Source: Phytohabitans flavus (GTDB lineage Bacteria; Actinomycetota; Actinomycetes; Mycobacteriales; Micromonosporaceae). From it: a stretch of DNA of 64,000 nt. A program made the position numbers and the translations under genes. The DNA lies in assembly GCF_011764545.1 (NCBI RefSeq), contig NZ_AP022870.1, positions 2,340,001 through 2,404,000 of the forward strand, in the 5' to 3' direction. Below, piece by piece: positions 9,373 through 18,978 of this stretch (the first letter of the stretch is position 1; every line of letters begins with the position of its first letter). The notes under the pieces were generated by a model that saw only the letters and a list, made by a program, of their open reading frames with translations, was not told where the DNA came from and made no database searches.

Positions 9373-10427
9373 GCGGGAGTCGCGAGGCTACGGGCCGTGC
9401 GCACGACGGTGGACGAGCGCCGAGCGACGGAGCGTGGCAGGCACAGCTGGAGGTGCCGGACTACGCCGCGCTGCGCGCGCGTACCGACGGCCCGCCCGGA
9501 TCGTCGTGGGGGCTCTTCGGGCCCGACGACGACCTGGGCATGCTCAACTTCCTGACCCCGGAGTGCGCGGTCGCCGCCGCCGCGCTGGTGACGACCGGCG
9601 AGGTCTTCGACCTGGACTACCCGCTCAACACGTTCGTGCCGAGCCTGGCCGGGACGCGTCCGGCCACCCGGCACACGATCTTCGCGAACAACCCCAACCA
9701 CCGCGACGACTGGGTCGACTCGTTCTACCTACAGTCGACCTCGCAGATCGACGGCCTCCGCCACATCCGGCACCCCGTGGCCGGCTTCTACAACGGCGCG
9801 GCCGACGCCGAGATCGTCGAAGGCTCACCCCGACTGGGGATCCAGCATGTCGCCGAGCGCGGCGTCGTCGGCCGGGGCGTGCTGCTCGACATGCCCCGCT
9901 TCTTCGCGGCACAGGGGCGGGAGCTGGCGCACAACCAGGCGTTCACGCCGGCCGACCTGGACGCGGCCGCGCGGCTGCAAGGCGTGCGCTTCGCGCCCGG
10001 CGACATCCTGCTCGTCCACACCGGATGGGCGCGGTGGTACCTCGGGCTCAGCGCGGAGGGGCGGGCATCGCGGCGGCGGGGATCGCCGGGCCTGCACCAG
10101 TCCCACGAGATGCTCGCGTGGTTGTGGGACCACAGGTTCAGCCTTGTCGCCGCCGACAACTCGGGCCTGGAGGCGATACCGGTCGACCCCGACTCCGGGT
10201 TCCACATTGGAGACGAGCCACCCCCGGAACGCGGCCCCAGCCACAACGGCATGATGCACCGGCAGTTGCTCGCCCTGCTCGGCCTGCTGCTCGGCGAGCT
10301 GTGGAAGCTCTCCGCGCTGGCCGAGGCGTGCGCGCGCGACGGCCGGTACGAGTTCCTGCTCACGGCGAAGCCGCTCAACCTGGTCGGTGGCGTCGGCTCG
10401 CCACCGAACGCCATGGCGGTGAAGTGA
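9369..10427 (+). CDS. Cyclase-family (kynurenine-formamidase-like) hydrolase
   Basis: A 352-residue member of the metal-dependent cyclase family (PF04199 type), which opens or forms amide/lactone bonds. ATG 9369 overlaps the ATPase stop (ATGA). The metal-site region is QSTSQIDGLRHIRHP, a variant of the family HxGTHxDxPxH motif in which the first His is not obvious. Other family marks are GRGVLLDMPRF, PGDILLVHTGWARWY and AADNSGLEAIP. It is translated with the importer, so it probably acts early on the imported compound; the substrate is unknown. Confidence 0.85.
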   Translation: MSGSREATGRAHDGGRAPSDGAWQAQLEVPDYAALRARTDGPPGSSWGLFGPDDDLGMLNFLTPECAVAAAALVTTGEVFDLDYPLNTFVPSLAGTRPATRHTIFANNPNHRDDWVDSFYLQSTSQIDGLRHIRHPVAGFYNGAADAEIVEGSPRLGIQHVAERGVVGRGVLLDMPRFFAAQGRELAHNQAFTPADLDAAARLQGVRFAPGDILLVHTGWARWYLGLSAEGRASRRRGSPGLHQSHEMLAWLWDHRFSLVAADNSGLEAIPVDPDSGFHIGDEPPPERGPSHNGMMHRQLLALLGLLLGELWKLSALAEACARDGRYEFLLTAKPLNLVGGVGSPPNAMAVK

Positions 10428-11458
10428 TGCGGACGTCGATGGAAGTCGCCGGTCTGCGCGTCCGTACCGGCTGGGAGCGGCTGCCCTCGGGGCTGACCCA
10501 TCGCGACGTGGCGGACGTGGCGGTGGACCGGGACGACCGGGTCTACCTGTTCGTGCGGCACGACTCCCAGGTGCTCGTCTTCGACCGGGACGGCCGGCAC
10601 CTCCGAGCCTTCGGCCGAGGGATGTTCAAGATGGCCCACGGCATCACGGTCGACGGCGACGGCTGTGTGTACTGTGTGGACAATCTCGACCACACGGTCC
10701 GCAAGTTCAGCCCGCGCGGTGAGCTGCTGTTGACCCTGGGCACGTCGGGCATCGGCACGGCGACCGGGATCCGGCCGGGCGAGCCGGTCAGCGTCCACAG
10801 TGTCGAGCGGGTCCGGCACCCGGGTCCGCCGTTCAACGGATGCACCGACGTGGCCGTCACCGACGACGGCGACCTCTTCGTCTCCGACGGGTACGGCAAC
10901 TGCCGCGTCCACCACTTCTCCGCCACCGGTGAGCTGCTCGGCTCGTGGGGCGAGGTGGGGTCGGACCCGGGGCAGTTCCGGCTGCCGCACGCCATCGTGC
11001 TCACCGGTGACGGGCGGCTGCTGGTCGCCGACCGGGAGAACGACCGGATCCAGATCTTCGACCAGGGCGGGACGTTCCTCGGCCAGTGGACCGGACTGCA
11101 ACGCCCGACCGACATCGCGGTCGCCGGCGACGGCCGGGTGTTCGTGAGCGAGCTGTGGCGGCCCAAGGGCAACCGCGGCTTCCTCCGGGACGACTCCGGC
11201 CTCGACCAGCCCAGCCAGGTCGCGGTGCTCGACGCCTCGGGCGCGGTGCTCGGCCGGTGGGGTGCGTCGACCACCGCCAAGAACGCCCCGGGCAACTTCA
11301 TCGCCCCGCACGGGCTCACGTTCGACTCGCGGGGCAACCTGTACGTCGCCGAGGTGACCTACAGCTTCGCGCTGCGGCCGGGCTGGGTGCCGGCCGACCA
11401 CGCGAGCCACCAGCTCCAGCGTTTCGATCCCGTCGACGCGTCCGAAGGCGACCGTTGA
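10427..11458 (+). CDS. NHL-repeat beta-propeller protein (peptidyl-alpha-hydroxyglycine lyase-like)
   Basis: A 343-residue six-bladed propeller. Repeats of the type DVAVDRDDRVYLF, GITVDGDGCVYCVDN, DVAVTDDGDLFVSDGYGNCRVHHF, LVADRENDRIQIFD and GLTFDSRGNLYVAEV are spread along the length. ATG 10427 shares one base with the preceding TGA. There is no signal peptide, so it is probably cytosolic. Members include lyases and lactonase-like hydrolases; the role here is likely hydrolytic or lyase, but no residue lets me choose. Confidence 0.85.
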   Translation: MRTSMEVAGLRVRTGWERLPSGLTHRDVADVAVDRDDRVYLFVRHDSQVLVFDRDGRHLRAFGRGMFKMAHGITVDGDGCVYCVDNLDHTVRKFSPRGELLLTLGTSGIGTATGIRPGEPVSVHSVERVRHPGPPFNGCTDVAVTDDGDLFVSDGYGNCRVHHFSATGELLGSWGEVGSDPGQFRLPHAIVLTGDGRLLVADRENDRIQIFDQGGTFLGQWTGLQRPTDIAVAGDGRVFVSELWRPKGNRGFLRDDSGLDQPSQVAVLDASGAVLGRWGASTTAKNAPGNFIAPHGLTFDSRGNLYVAEVTYSFALRPGWVPADHASHQLQRFDPVDASEGDR

Positions 11459-11514
11459 ACACGCAGTCGGGTTTGTGTCTGGTCAGCGGGGCGCCCCGCG
11501 CCGAGGAGCGGCCG

Positions 11515-12807
11515 GTGACCGTCGACTCTGGACCGGGGCCGCGCGTGGTCGAGGAAAACCGGGTGCTGCGCGAGGTCGTCGGGCTGTACACCCAGCTGTC
11601 CGGCCTCGCCACCCAGGACAGCGACCTGCGCTCGGTGGTCGCGCTGATCGCGGACCGGCTGGGGGTCGGCGCGATGGTGATCGACGACGAGCGCGACGTG
11701 CTCGCCTCGGCCGGGCCGTCGCCCCAGGCGGTCGAGGACGTCCACCACCACTTGCGCCAGCTCGACCTGGGCAAGGTCCTGGCGGCGTCCGCCCGGGCCC
11801 GGCGCGCCATCACGCTTCCGGGCGTCGACAACGACGTGGCCCTGGTCGTCGCGCCCATCGTGATGGGCGAGGAGATCCCGGCCTACCTGCTCACCGGCCG
11901 GCCTTCGGGCGGCGGCGCGGTCGAGGACCTCGGCCTGCTCGCCACCGAGCACGCGGCGATGATCTGCGGAATCGTCCTCGGCCGGCACCGCCTCGTCGCC
12001 TCGGTGGTCGGCAACGCCCGGCTGGACCTGGTCGAGGCGCTGCTGCTGGCCCGCGACCGGACCGAGTTCGAGCTGCACAACTGGGCCCGGCACCTGGGCA
12101 TCGACGACCGCCGGCCGCACGTGGTGATGACCGTCGCGCTCGAGCCGCCGCCCGGCGGCTCGGCCGCCGGCCTCGCCCGGCTGGGCGCCTATGTCGAGCG
12201 GCTGCTGACCGCCCGGCTGAGCGACGCGACCGTCGCCCGGCGGGACACCAGCGTGGTCGCGATCGTGGCCGTCGGCGACGACGAGCGGGCCGCGGTGGAC
12301 GAGGTGACGGCGGTGGGCCGGCTGTGCCGCGCGTCGTCCGGGGCGCGCTACCCGGGCAGCGGTGTGAACGTCGGCGTGGGCGGCGTCTGCCGGGGACTGT
12401 CGGACTTCGCCCGGTCGTACGCCGAGGCGCGGCTCGCCGTGGAGACCACGATCCGGATGACCCGCCTGGGTGGCGTCGTCGCCTTCCGGGACCTCGGCAT
12501 CCAGCGGTTGCTGTCGCGGGTGGCCGACGTCGACGACCTGCGCGCGTTCGCCGCCGACGTACTCGGCGAGCTGATCGCCCACGAGCGGAACAACTCGACC
12601 GACTATCTCAGCACGCTCAGCGTCTACTTCCAGGAGAACGACAGTCCGAAGAGGACAGCGAAGATCATGTACCTGCACCCGAACACGGTCACGTACCGCA
12701 TCCGGCGGGTCGAGGAGATCACCGGTCTGAGCCTTTCGTCGTACCGGGACCGGCTGACGGTACAGGTGGCGCTGGAGATCATCAACGGACTCGGGGACGA
12801 GCTGTGA
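11515..12807 (+). CDS. PucR-family transcriptional regulator
   Basis: A 430-residue regulator. Residues about 15-150 form a GAF-like sensor (VVGLYTQLSGLATQDSDLRSVVALIADRLG), the middle is GGDEF-like CdaR type, and the C-terminus is the PucR helix-turn-helix (YFQENDSPKRTAKIMYLHPNTVTYRIRRVEEITGLSL). GTG 11515 is preceded by GAGGAG at good spacing. It lies inside the importer operon, between the propeller gene and the methyltransferase fusion, and probably activates this operon in response to its substrate. Confidence 0.92.
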   Translation: MTVDSGPGPRVVEENRVLREVVGLYTQLSGLATQDSDLRSVVALIADRLGVGAMVIDDERDVLASAGPSPQAVEDVHHHLRQLDLGKVLAASARARRAITLPGVDNDVALVVAPIVMGEEIPAYLLTGRPSGGGAVEDLGLLATEHAAMICGIVLGRHRLVASVVGNARLDLVEALLLARDRTEFELHNWARHLGIDDRRPHVVMTVALEPPPGGSAAGLARLGAYVERLLTARLSDATVARRDTSVVAIVAVGDDERAAVDEVTAVGRLCRASSGARYPGSGVNVGVGGVCRGLSDFARSYAEARLAVETTIRMTRLGGVVAFRDLGIQRLLSRVADVDDLRAFAADVLGELIAHERNNSTDYLSTLSVYFQENDSPKRTAKIMYLHPNTVTYRIRRVEEITGLSLSSYRDRLTVQVALEIINGLGDEL

Positions 12808-14671
12808 GCGTGCGCGATGAGCTGGCCGGGATGCTCAGCCGCCGGGTCCTGGTCTGCGACGGCGCGATGGGCACGGTCCTGCACGCGGTCGGCAACTCGC
12901 TCGACCAGTCGCTGGTCGAGCTGAACCTCTCCAACCCGGCGCTGGTGCGCTCGGTGCACGACAGCTACGTCGAGGCCGGCGCCGACATCGTGCAGACCAA
13001 CACGTTCGGCGCGTCCCGCCTGCGGCTGGCCGGCTACGGCTACGCCGACGCGGCGGCCGAGATCAACCGCGCCGGGGTGGCGATCGCGCGGGCCGCCGCA
13101 GAGGCGGCCGGACATCGGGTCTTCGTGGCCGGCTCGGTGTCGCCGGCCGTGACCGTACGCCAGCGGGCGAAGGCGACCCCCGAAGAACGCCGCTCGGCAC
13201 TGCGCGACCAGATCGAGGCCCTCGCCCAGGCGGGGGTGGACCTGGTCGTGCTGGAGACGTTCGGCTACCTCGACGAGCTCGTCGAGGCGATCGACGTGGC
13301 CGGCGAGGTCAGCGACCTGCCGCTGATCGCCCAGTCGACGTTCGCCACCGACGGGCGGACGCTGAGCGGTCACGCGCCGGCCGAGGTCGTGTCGGCGGTC
13401 GTCGCGAGGGCGGGGAGCAACCTGTTCGCGCTCGGCGTCAACTGCACCCTTGGTCCGCAGGGCTCGCTCGCGGTCCTCGTACAGCTCGCCGAGCGGACCA
13501 GCGTCCCGCTGAGCGTCCAGCCCAACGCGGGGCTGCCGCGGCGGGTCGCCCCGGACCGGTTCGAGTACGAAGTGGACTCGGACTACTTCGCGCGCTACGC
13601 GCGGAAGATGGTGGCGGCCGGTGCGGCCATCGTCGGCGGGTGTTGCGGCACGACCCCGGAGCACATCCGGGCGGTCGTCGACAGCGTGTCCACGGTCGCG
13701 TCGGAGCACTCGCGACGAGCGACCGTCCGCCCGCCAGCCGAGCGCGCCGCGCCCGCCCGCCCCGCGTCCGGCCTACTCGGCGACGCCGGCTTCGTCCTCG
13801 GTGGACTTGTCGGGTTGACGGCGGCGGACGCGACCGATCCGGCCGGCCAGCTGGCCGGCGTCCTGCGGCGGGCCGCTTTGGCCCGCGAGGCCGGCGTCGA
13901 CCTGGTCGCCGTGCGATCGGAGCCGGGAGTACGCCTGCCCACCAACCCGGTCAGCGCCGGCGCGGCGGTGCAGGACCAGCTCGGTCTGCGCGCGGTCGCG
14001 GGCGTGTCCACCGCCGGCAAGTCGATCATGATGTTGCAGGCGAGCCTGCTCGGCGCGCACGCCCGCGGCGTCACCAGGGTCATCTGCGAGACGGGCACTC
14101 CGACGCTGGCCGGCGACTACCCGAACGCCGACGGTCGCTGGGACGTCGACTCGGTCGGCCTGGCGGAGCTGCTCGCCGGCCTCAACGCCGGTGCCGACCA
14201 CAATGGACTGCGGCTGCCGAGCCGCACCCAGTTCGAGATCGGGGCGTGGGTCAATCCCGGGGCGCGCGACTTCGCGGCGGAGCTGCGCCGCACCCGGGCC
14301 AAGCTCGACGCGGGCGTGCACTTCCTGGTGACCCGGCCGATCTTCGAGCACATCGCGCTGACCCGGATGCTCGAGGTGGTCGCCGGCCGGGTGCCGGTCC
14401 TGGTGAGCCTGCGCGCCTTGGCGAGCTTCCAGGAGGCCGAGTACCTGCGCCACGAGGTGCCCGACGTGGTGCTGCCGGACAGCGCGCTTACGGCACTGGC
14501 CCGGGCGGGCGCCGCGCAGCGCCGGGTCGGCGTCGAGCTGGCGGTCGACCTGGCCCAGCGGGTCGCCGGACTGGCTGGCGGCCTCCTGGTCGGCGTGGAC
14601 GACGATCCCAGCGCGCTGGTCGAGGTGCAGCGTGCGGTGAAGTCCCTCAAGGAGGGTACCTCGGCCCATGA
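12804..14671 (+). CDS. Bifunctional homocysteine S-methyltransferase/methylenetetrahydrofolate reductase (YitJ-like), one apparent frameshift at the C-terminus
   Basis: Residues 1 to about 300 are a BHMT-type methyltransferase with the zinc motifs GVNC (about 213) and GGCCGTTPEHI (about 279). Residues about 330-620 are a MetF-type reductase (GLTAADATDPAGQL, VICETGTP, HFLVTRPIFE). Such fusions link methyl-THF and homocysteine pools. GTG 12804 overlaps the PucR stop (GTGA). As sequenced the frame runs on to 14891 through 70 Arg-rich residues antisense to the next gene. One added G in the run at 14654-14656 gives KEGYLGP and a stop at 14669-14671, making 622 residues, the usual size. It fits methyl recycling with FolD. 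Confidence 0.88.
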
Positions 14672-14697
14672 CCAGCCTGGCCCGCGCCTTGCCGCGC

Positions 14698-15473
14698 TCA
14701 GTGGACCGGCTCGGACATCTCCGACAGCCGGCCGACGCCCGTCTTCGCCGCGGCGCGCACGTGCGCGGCGCACGCCTGCCCGGCCCGCTCGACGTCGCCG
14801 GCCTCGATGGCATCGACGATCGCGGTCAGCTCGTGCACGGAGTCCAGCGCCCGGCCCGGCACCGACAGCGACGTCGACCGCAGCAGCCTGATCCGGCTCT
14901 GGAGGATCGTCAGCATCTCGGTCAGCGGTGGGCTCGCCGCCCCGCCAGCAGCGCCTCGTAGAACGCGTCCTTGGCGCGCAGTCGCTTGTTGGTGTCGCCG
15001 CGGGAGCGGACCGCCTTCTCGTACCCGGTCAGCGCCTTCCGCAGCTCGCGCACCCGCTGCGGCGTGGCCCGCTCGACGAACCGCTGCACCGCGAGGACCT
15101 CGAGCGCGACGCGCATCTCGTAGATGTCGACGGCCTCGGCGACCGACAGCACCGAGACGATCGCGCCGCGCTGCGGGATGACCGTGACGAGCCCTTCGGA
15201 CGCGAGCCGCGCGAGCACCTCGCGAACGGTGGCGCGGGAGACGTCGAGCTCCTCGACAAGCTTGCGCTCGATCAGTCGCTGACCCGGCCGGATCTCGAAG
15301 TCGAGAATCGCCTGGCGCAGGACGGACACCGCCTGCTCCCGCAAGGGCGCGGCGACCCGGCCCACCGGACCGACGCTCCACTGGGCGGCGCCGTTCGCCT
15401 TCGCCGGGGTGCGGCTCGTGGTCTTGGCCGGCGTGCGGCTCGTGGTCTTGGCCGGCTTGCGGGGGGTCGACAT
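14698..15473 (-). CDS. GntR-family repressor with FCD domain (GntR1), one apparent frameshift
   Basis: A winged-helix regulator of about 258 residues when reconstructed. The N-terminus has two repeats of KTTSRTPA, then the DNA-binding domain (LREQAVSVLRQAILDFEIRPGQRLIERKLVEELDVSRATVREVLARL) and the FCD ligand domain. The first frame stops early after AFYEALLAG; one added base in the C run at 14940-14943 continues into LTEMLTILQSRIRLLRSTSLSVPGR, matching GntR2 position for position. It is convergent with the fusion gene and divergent from the amidohydrolase. A TGTC-N-GACA site lies about 105 bases upstream and the same motif is at both SBP promoters, so GntR1 is the likely repressor. Confidence 0.88.
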
Positions 15474-15572
15474 GGCTCTGGACGCGCTCCCTCGCCTAAG
15501 AAAATGGGATTCTGTCCGACCAGCATACCGCCCGGCAAGGACTCCGATCGGACTTCGTGGCCGGGCACAAGA

Positions 15573-15595
15573 TTGACGGACTGTCAGACAATCCC
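15573..15595. promoter_or_regulatory. GntR1-type operator upstream of the amidohydrolase (core 15579-15593)
   Basis: GACTGTCAGACAATC differs by one base from the SBP promoter sites (GACTGTCTGACAATC). It lies between divergent GntR1 and amidohydrolase genes, about 50 bases before the latter's start, with TTGACG just upstream. This is the expected place for autoregulation and control of the operon. Confidence 0.65.
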
Positions 15596-15641
15596 GTGGT
15601 AGCGTGAGTCAGCTCCGCCGCCGCGGGTGAAAGGGATTTCG

Positions 15642-16907
15642 ATGACCTACGACCTGCTGCTCGTCAACGGCCATGTGCTCGATCCGGGCCAGGGCATCGA
15701 CGACCGACTGGACATCGCCATCACCGGCGGCCGGATCGCCGCGGTGCAGCGGGAGATCCCGCCCGGGCAGGCCCGCCAGGTGCTCGACCTGAGTGGCACA
15801 GGGCGGTACGTCGTGCCCGGCCTGATCGACGTGCACACCCACGTGGCGTACGGGGCCACGACGCCCGGTGTCGGCATGCAGTGCTGCGCGCCAGACTTCA
15901 TCGGCGTCGAGTCCGGGGTCACCACCGTGCTCGACGCGGGTTCCGTGGGCGTGGCGAATGTCGGTGTGCTCGCCGCCCACGTGGTCGACCAAGCCAGGAC
16001 GCGGATCATCTGCTACCTCAACGTGGGCAGCCACGCGCACAGCATGCCCGGCAAGGCCGACGTGTCCGCGCTGACCGACATCAACGCCGACGCGATCCGG
16101 GCCTGCGTCGCGGCGAATCCCGGTCTGGTGCGCGGCTTCAAGCTCCGGCTCGTCGGCCCGCTGGTCCTGACCGACGGCGAGGAGATCGTCACCCGGTCCA
16201 AGGCGCTCGCCCGCGAGCATGGCGTGCCGCTGATGGTGCACATCGGCGACCTGTTCGGCGCGGCGGAGACCGCGGCCCGGATGCAGGAGGTCACCCGGTT
16301 TCTGATCGAGTCGTTCGGGCCCGGCGACATCCTGACCCACCTGTGTACGCCCAACGTCGGCGGCGTGATGCACGCTTTCGACCAGACCGCACCCCTGCTG
16401 GCGGCGGCCCGCGCGCGCGGCGTCGTGCTCGACTCCGCGCTCGGCATGGGCAACTTCGGCTACCGGGTCGCCAAGGAGCAGCACGCCGCAGGGCTCGGGC
16501 CGGACACCATCAGTTCGGACCTCACCGTCTTCGGCCAGACCTTCCACAGCCTGCTGGAGTGCATGGCCAAGTTCATGGCCGTCGGATACAGCCTGTCCGA
16601 GGTGGTCGAGATGACGACGGCGAACGCCGCCCGTGCGATCGGCCTCGACGACACGCTCGGCGCGATCGCGGTCGGGCGGGAGGCCGACCTGACCGTGTTC
16701 GACATGGTGCCGGGCGAGTTCGAGTTCACCGACACGGTCAAGGAGTCGTTCACCGGAGAGGCCGGGCTGGCGCCGGTGCAGACCATCCGGGCCGGCGTGC
16801 CGTACGCGCCGCGCTGGGGCACCCATCCGTGGGGCTGGTTGCCGGCGCGGGCCAAGGCGGTCGGCAACCCTTCACCCGCGGCCACCGCCGTGGCCGCCAC
16901 GAGCTAG
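15642..16907 (+). CDS. Amidohydrolase/deacetylase-family metallohydrolase
   Basis: A 421-residue TIM-barrel amidohydrolase. The metal site appears as VDVHTHVAYG (HxH after the first strand), GFKLRLVG (possible carbamylated Lys), MVHIGD and LTHLCTPN; a late Asp is in SSDL. The dihydroorotase-like N-terminal sandwich is present (LLLVNGHVLDPGQGIDDRLDIAITGGRIAAV), closed by GREADLTVFD. ATG 15642 is chosen because GAAAGGGA precedes it; GTG 15627 would add only five residues. It opens the operon with the MetE-like gene 13 bases downstream. The amide, imide or ester substrate is unknown. Confidence 0.9.
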   Translation: MTYDLLLVNGHVLDPGQGIDDRLDIAITGGRIAAVQREIPPGQARQVLDLSGTGRYVVPGLIDVHTHVAYGATTPGVGMQCCAPDFIGVESGVTTVLDAGSVGVANVGVLAAHVVDQARTRIICYLNVGSHAHSMPGKADVSALTDINADAIRACVAANPGLVRGFKLRLVGPLVLTDGEEIVTRSKALAREHGVPLMVHIGDLFGAAETAARMQEVTRFLIESFGPGDILTHLCTPNVGGVMHAFDQTAPLLAAARARGVVLDSALGMGNFGYRVAKEQHAAGLGPDTISSDLTVFGQTFHSLLECMAKFMAVGYSLSEVVEMTTANAARAIGLDDTLGAIAVGREADLTVFDMVPGEFEFTDTVKESFTGEAGLAPVQTIRAGVPYAPRWGTHPWGWLPARAKAVGNPSPAATAVAATS

Positions 16908-16920
16908 AGGAGTCCCGCGC

Positions 16921-18126
16921 ATGAACCGAACCACCGACCGGATCCGCACCACCCACGGGGGCAACCTGCCCCGCCCGGAGGACCTGGACGCGCTTATCGC
17001 CAAGGGCGAGCCGGCGCGGGCCGACATCGACGCGCGGGTGCCGGGCGCGGTCGCCGAGGTGGTGGCGAAGCAGCTGGATTGCGGCGTCGACATCCTCAAC
17101 GACGGCGAGTACGTCAAGGCGGCCGCGGCAACGCATTACCACGGGTACATCTTCTCCCGGGTCACCGGCTGGGAGTGGCTGCCGGTGGACGCGACCCGCC
17201 AGCCCAAGCGGGCCGGCGTGGGTGCCCGGGACCGCGCGGACTTCCCCGGCTTCTACGCCTCCGGGCTGTGGCTGTCCGGCTCGGGCGGCCCGGTCCGGCC
17301 CGGCTTCGCCACCCCCGGCGAGGTCCCGCCCGAGCGGACGACCGTCCAGGTGTGCACCGGCCCGGTCACGTACACCGGACAGGCGGCGATCGCCGAAGAC
17401 GTGCGGGCGCTCAAGGCAGGCATCGAAGGCAAGGACGTCGACGGCTTCATCGCCGCGCTCGGCCCGCTCAGCCTCGGCGCGGGCGCCCGCAACGAGCACT
17501 ACGACAGCGACGAGTCGTACATGATGGCGGTGGCCGAGGCGCTGCGCGAGGAGTACAAGGCGGTCACGGACGCGGGCCTCGTCCTCCAGATCGACGAGCC
17601 GGAGTTCGCCACGACCTGGCAGTACAATCCAGAGTGGACGCTCGAAGAGCTGCGGCGTTACCTGCGGTTCGCGGTCGAGGTCGTCAACCACGCGGTCGAG
17701 GGTCTGCCGAGCGAGCTGATCCGGTTCCACATGTGCTGGGGGAGCGGGCACCGTCCGCACACCCGGGACGTGCCGCTGCGCGACATCGCGGACCTGCTCG
17801 TCACCATCGACGCGGGTCACTATGCGGTCGAGTCCGGCAACGTCCGGCACGCGCATGAGTGGCGGGTCTGGGAGGACGTCAAGCTCCCCGAGGGCAAGGT
17901 GCTCGTGCCCGGCGTCGTCAGCCACGCGACCGACCTTGTCGAGCACCCGGAGCTGGTGGCCGAGCGGCTGGTCAACTTCGCCAGCGTGGTCGGCCGGGAG
18001 AACCTCCAGGCGGGTACCGACTGCGGGATCGGCTCCCGGGTGGGTCACGCCGAGATCGTCTGGGCCAAGCTGCGGGCGATGTCCGACGGGGCGGCCCTTG
18101 CCACGTCCCGTTTGTGGAAGGCTTAG
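16921..18126 (+). CDS. MetE-like (cobalamin-independent methionine synthase II family) methyltransferase
   Basis: A 401-residue single-barrel protein resembling the C-terminal half of MetE and the coenzyme-M-transferase branch. It begins with the family opening TTHGGNLPRP. The zinc-thiolate set is complete: His270 and Cys272 in FHMCWGSGH, Glu304 in VESGN and Cys368 in GTDCGIG. LQIDEPEF is the typical mid-barrel motif. Full MetE is about twice as long and binds folate through its N-terminal half, so this short form may move a methyl group from an unusual donor. Its place beside FolD, the HMT-MTHFR fusion and AdoK suggests demethylation of the catabolised substrate (inference). Confidence 0.9.
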   Translation: MNRTTDRIRTTHGGNLPRPEDLDALIAKGEPARADIDARVPGAVAEVVAKQLDCGVDILNDGEYVKAAAATHYHGYIFSRVTGWEWLPVDATRQPKRAGVGARDRADFPGFYASGLWLSGSGGPVRPGFATPGEVPPERTTVQVCTGPVTYTGQAAIAEDVRALKAGIEGKDVDGFIAALGPLSLGAGARNEHYDSDESYMMAVAEALREEYKAVTDAGLVLQIDEPEFATTWQYNPEWTLEELRRYLRFAVEVVNHAVEGLPSELIRFHMCWGSGHRPHTRDVPLRDIADLLVTIDAGHYAVESGNVRHAHEWRVWEDVKLPEGKVLVPGVVSHATDLVEHPELVAERLVNFASVVGRENLQAGTDCGIGSRVGHAEIVWAKLRAMSDGAALATSRLWKA

Positions 18127-18153
18127 GCCACCCGACCAGGGCGGATGACAAGA

Positions 18154-18172
18154 TTGTATGATTGCCCTACAG
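18154..18172. promoter_or_regulatory. GntR2-type operator, site 1 (TTGTATGA-N6-TACAG)
   Basis: TTGTATGATTGCCCTACAG lies between the MetE-like gene and the MBL gene, 37 bases before the MBL start. It matches sites at 25197, 26049 and 35591. It shows that the MBL-to-CMD operon probably has its own promoter. Confidence 0.62.
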
Positions 18173-18208
18173 TTTCCTGGGCAAGGTGCCGGGGAGGGCG
18201 GTGGGGCG

Positions 18209-18976
18209 GTGGCGGAGGTACTCGCGGTCCGGTATGGCACGCGTGCGGCCCGCAAGAGCGAGGTGTTCCTGCACTTCGACATGTACGGCGAACCCGACGC
18301 CGACATCCAGATGGACTACTACTTCTGGGTGCTGCGGCTCGGCGGCCAGACGATCCTGGTCGACTGCGGCTTCAACGAGGCCAGCGGCGGGCGCCGGAGG
18401 AGGACGATGCTCTGCCCGCCCAGCCGGGCCCTGTCCCGGCTGGGCATCGACCCGGGCACGATCACGACGATCGTCGTGACCCACGGCCACTACGACCACA
18501 TCGGCAACCTGCCCGACTTTCCGGACGCGCGGCTGGTGATGGCCCGGCGGGAGTACGACTTCTGGACCAGCCCGATGGGCGGCAAACCGCTCTTCGCCGT
18601 CTCGGCGGAGACCGACGACGTGGCGGCGCTGCACGCGGCGCACGACGAGGGCCGGATCGAGTTCTTCACCACCCACACCAGCCTGCCCGGCGGCGTCGAC
18701 CTGGTCGAGGTCGGCGGGCACACCCCGGGCCAGCTCATCGTGCGGGTGGGAGATGTGGTGCTCGCCTCCGACGCGCTGCACTACTACGAGGAGCTGGACG
18801 AGGACCGCCCGTTCGTCCACGTCGCCGACCTGCCGGCGATGTACGCGGGGTTCGACATGCTGCGCCAGCTCGGCGAGACGCACCGCCTGGTCGCCGGGCA
18901 CGACCCGGACGTGATGCGGCGGTTCCCAGTCGTCGGCGACGGCCTCGCCGCACTGATCACATTGGACGGGAGTTAG
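18209..18976 (+). CDS. MBL-fold metallohydrolase (N-acyl-homoserine-lactonase-like)
   Basis: A 255-residue zinc hydrolase. The metal motif is THGHYDHIG (HxHxDH), followed by VEVGGHTPGQL, LASDALHYYEE and the last ligand in LVAGHDPDVM. GTG 18209 is preferred because GGGGAGGG lies about 8-10 bases upstream; an ATG at 18158 falls inside the operator. Members open lactones or thioesters. Here it begins an operon with the SDR two bases downstream, so a lactone made during ring cleavage is a fair guess, no more. Confidence 0.9.
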   Translation: MAEVLAVRYGTRAARKSEVFLHFDMYGEPDADIQMDYYFWVLRLGGQTILVDCGFNEASGGRRRRTMLCPPSRALSRLGIDPGTITTIVVTHGHYDHIGNLPDFPDARLVMARREYDFWTSPMGGKPLFAVSAETDDVAALHAAHDEGRIEFFTTHTSLPGGVDLVEVGGHTPGQLIVRVGDVVLASDALHYYEELDEDRPFVHVADLPAMYAGFDMLRQLGETHRLVAGHDPDVMRRFPVVGDGLAALITLDGS

Positions 18977-18978
18977 GT

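Noticed and set aside
14668..14961. ATG with a good ribosome site just after the MTHFR fusion, MTSLARALPRSV...
   Set aside because: It runs antisense through GntR1 and gives an Arg-rich translation; it is better explained as the ATGA at the true end of the fusion gene.
18158..18208. Earlier ATG start for the first MBL gene
   Set aside because: It lies inside the operator and has no ribosome site; GTG 18209 has a strong one.
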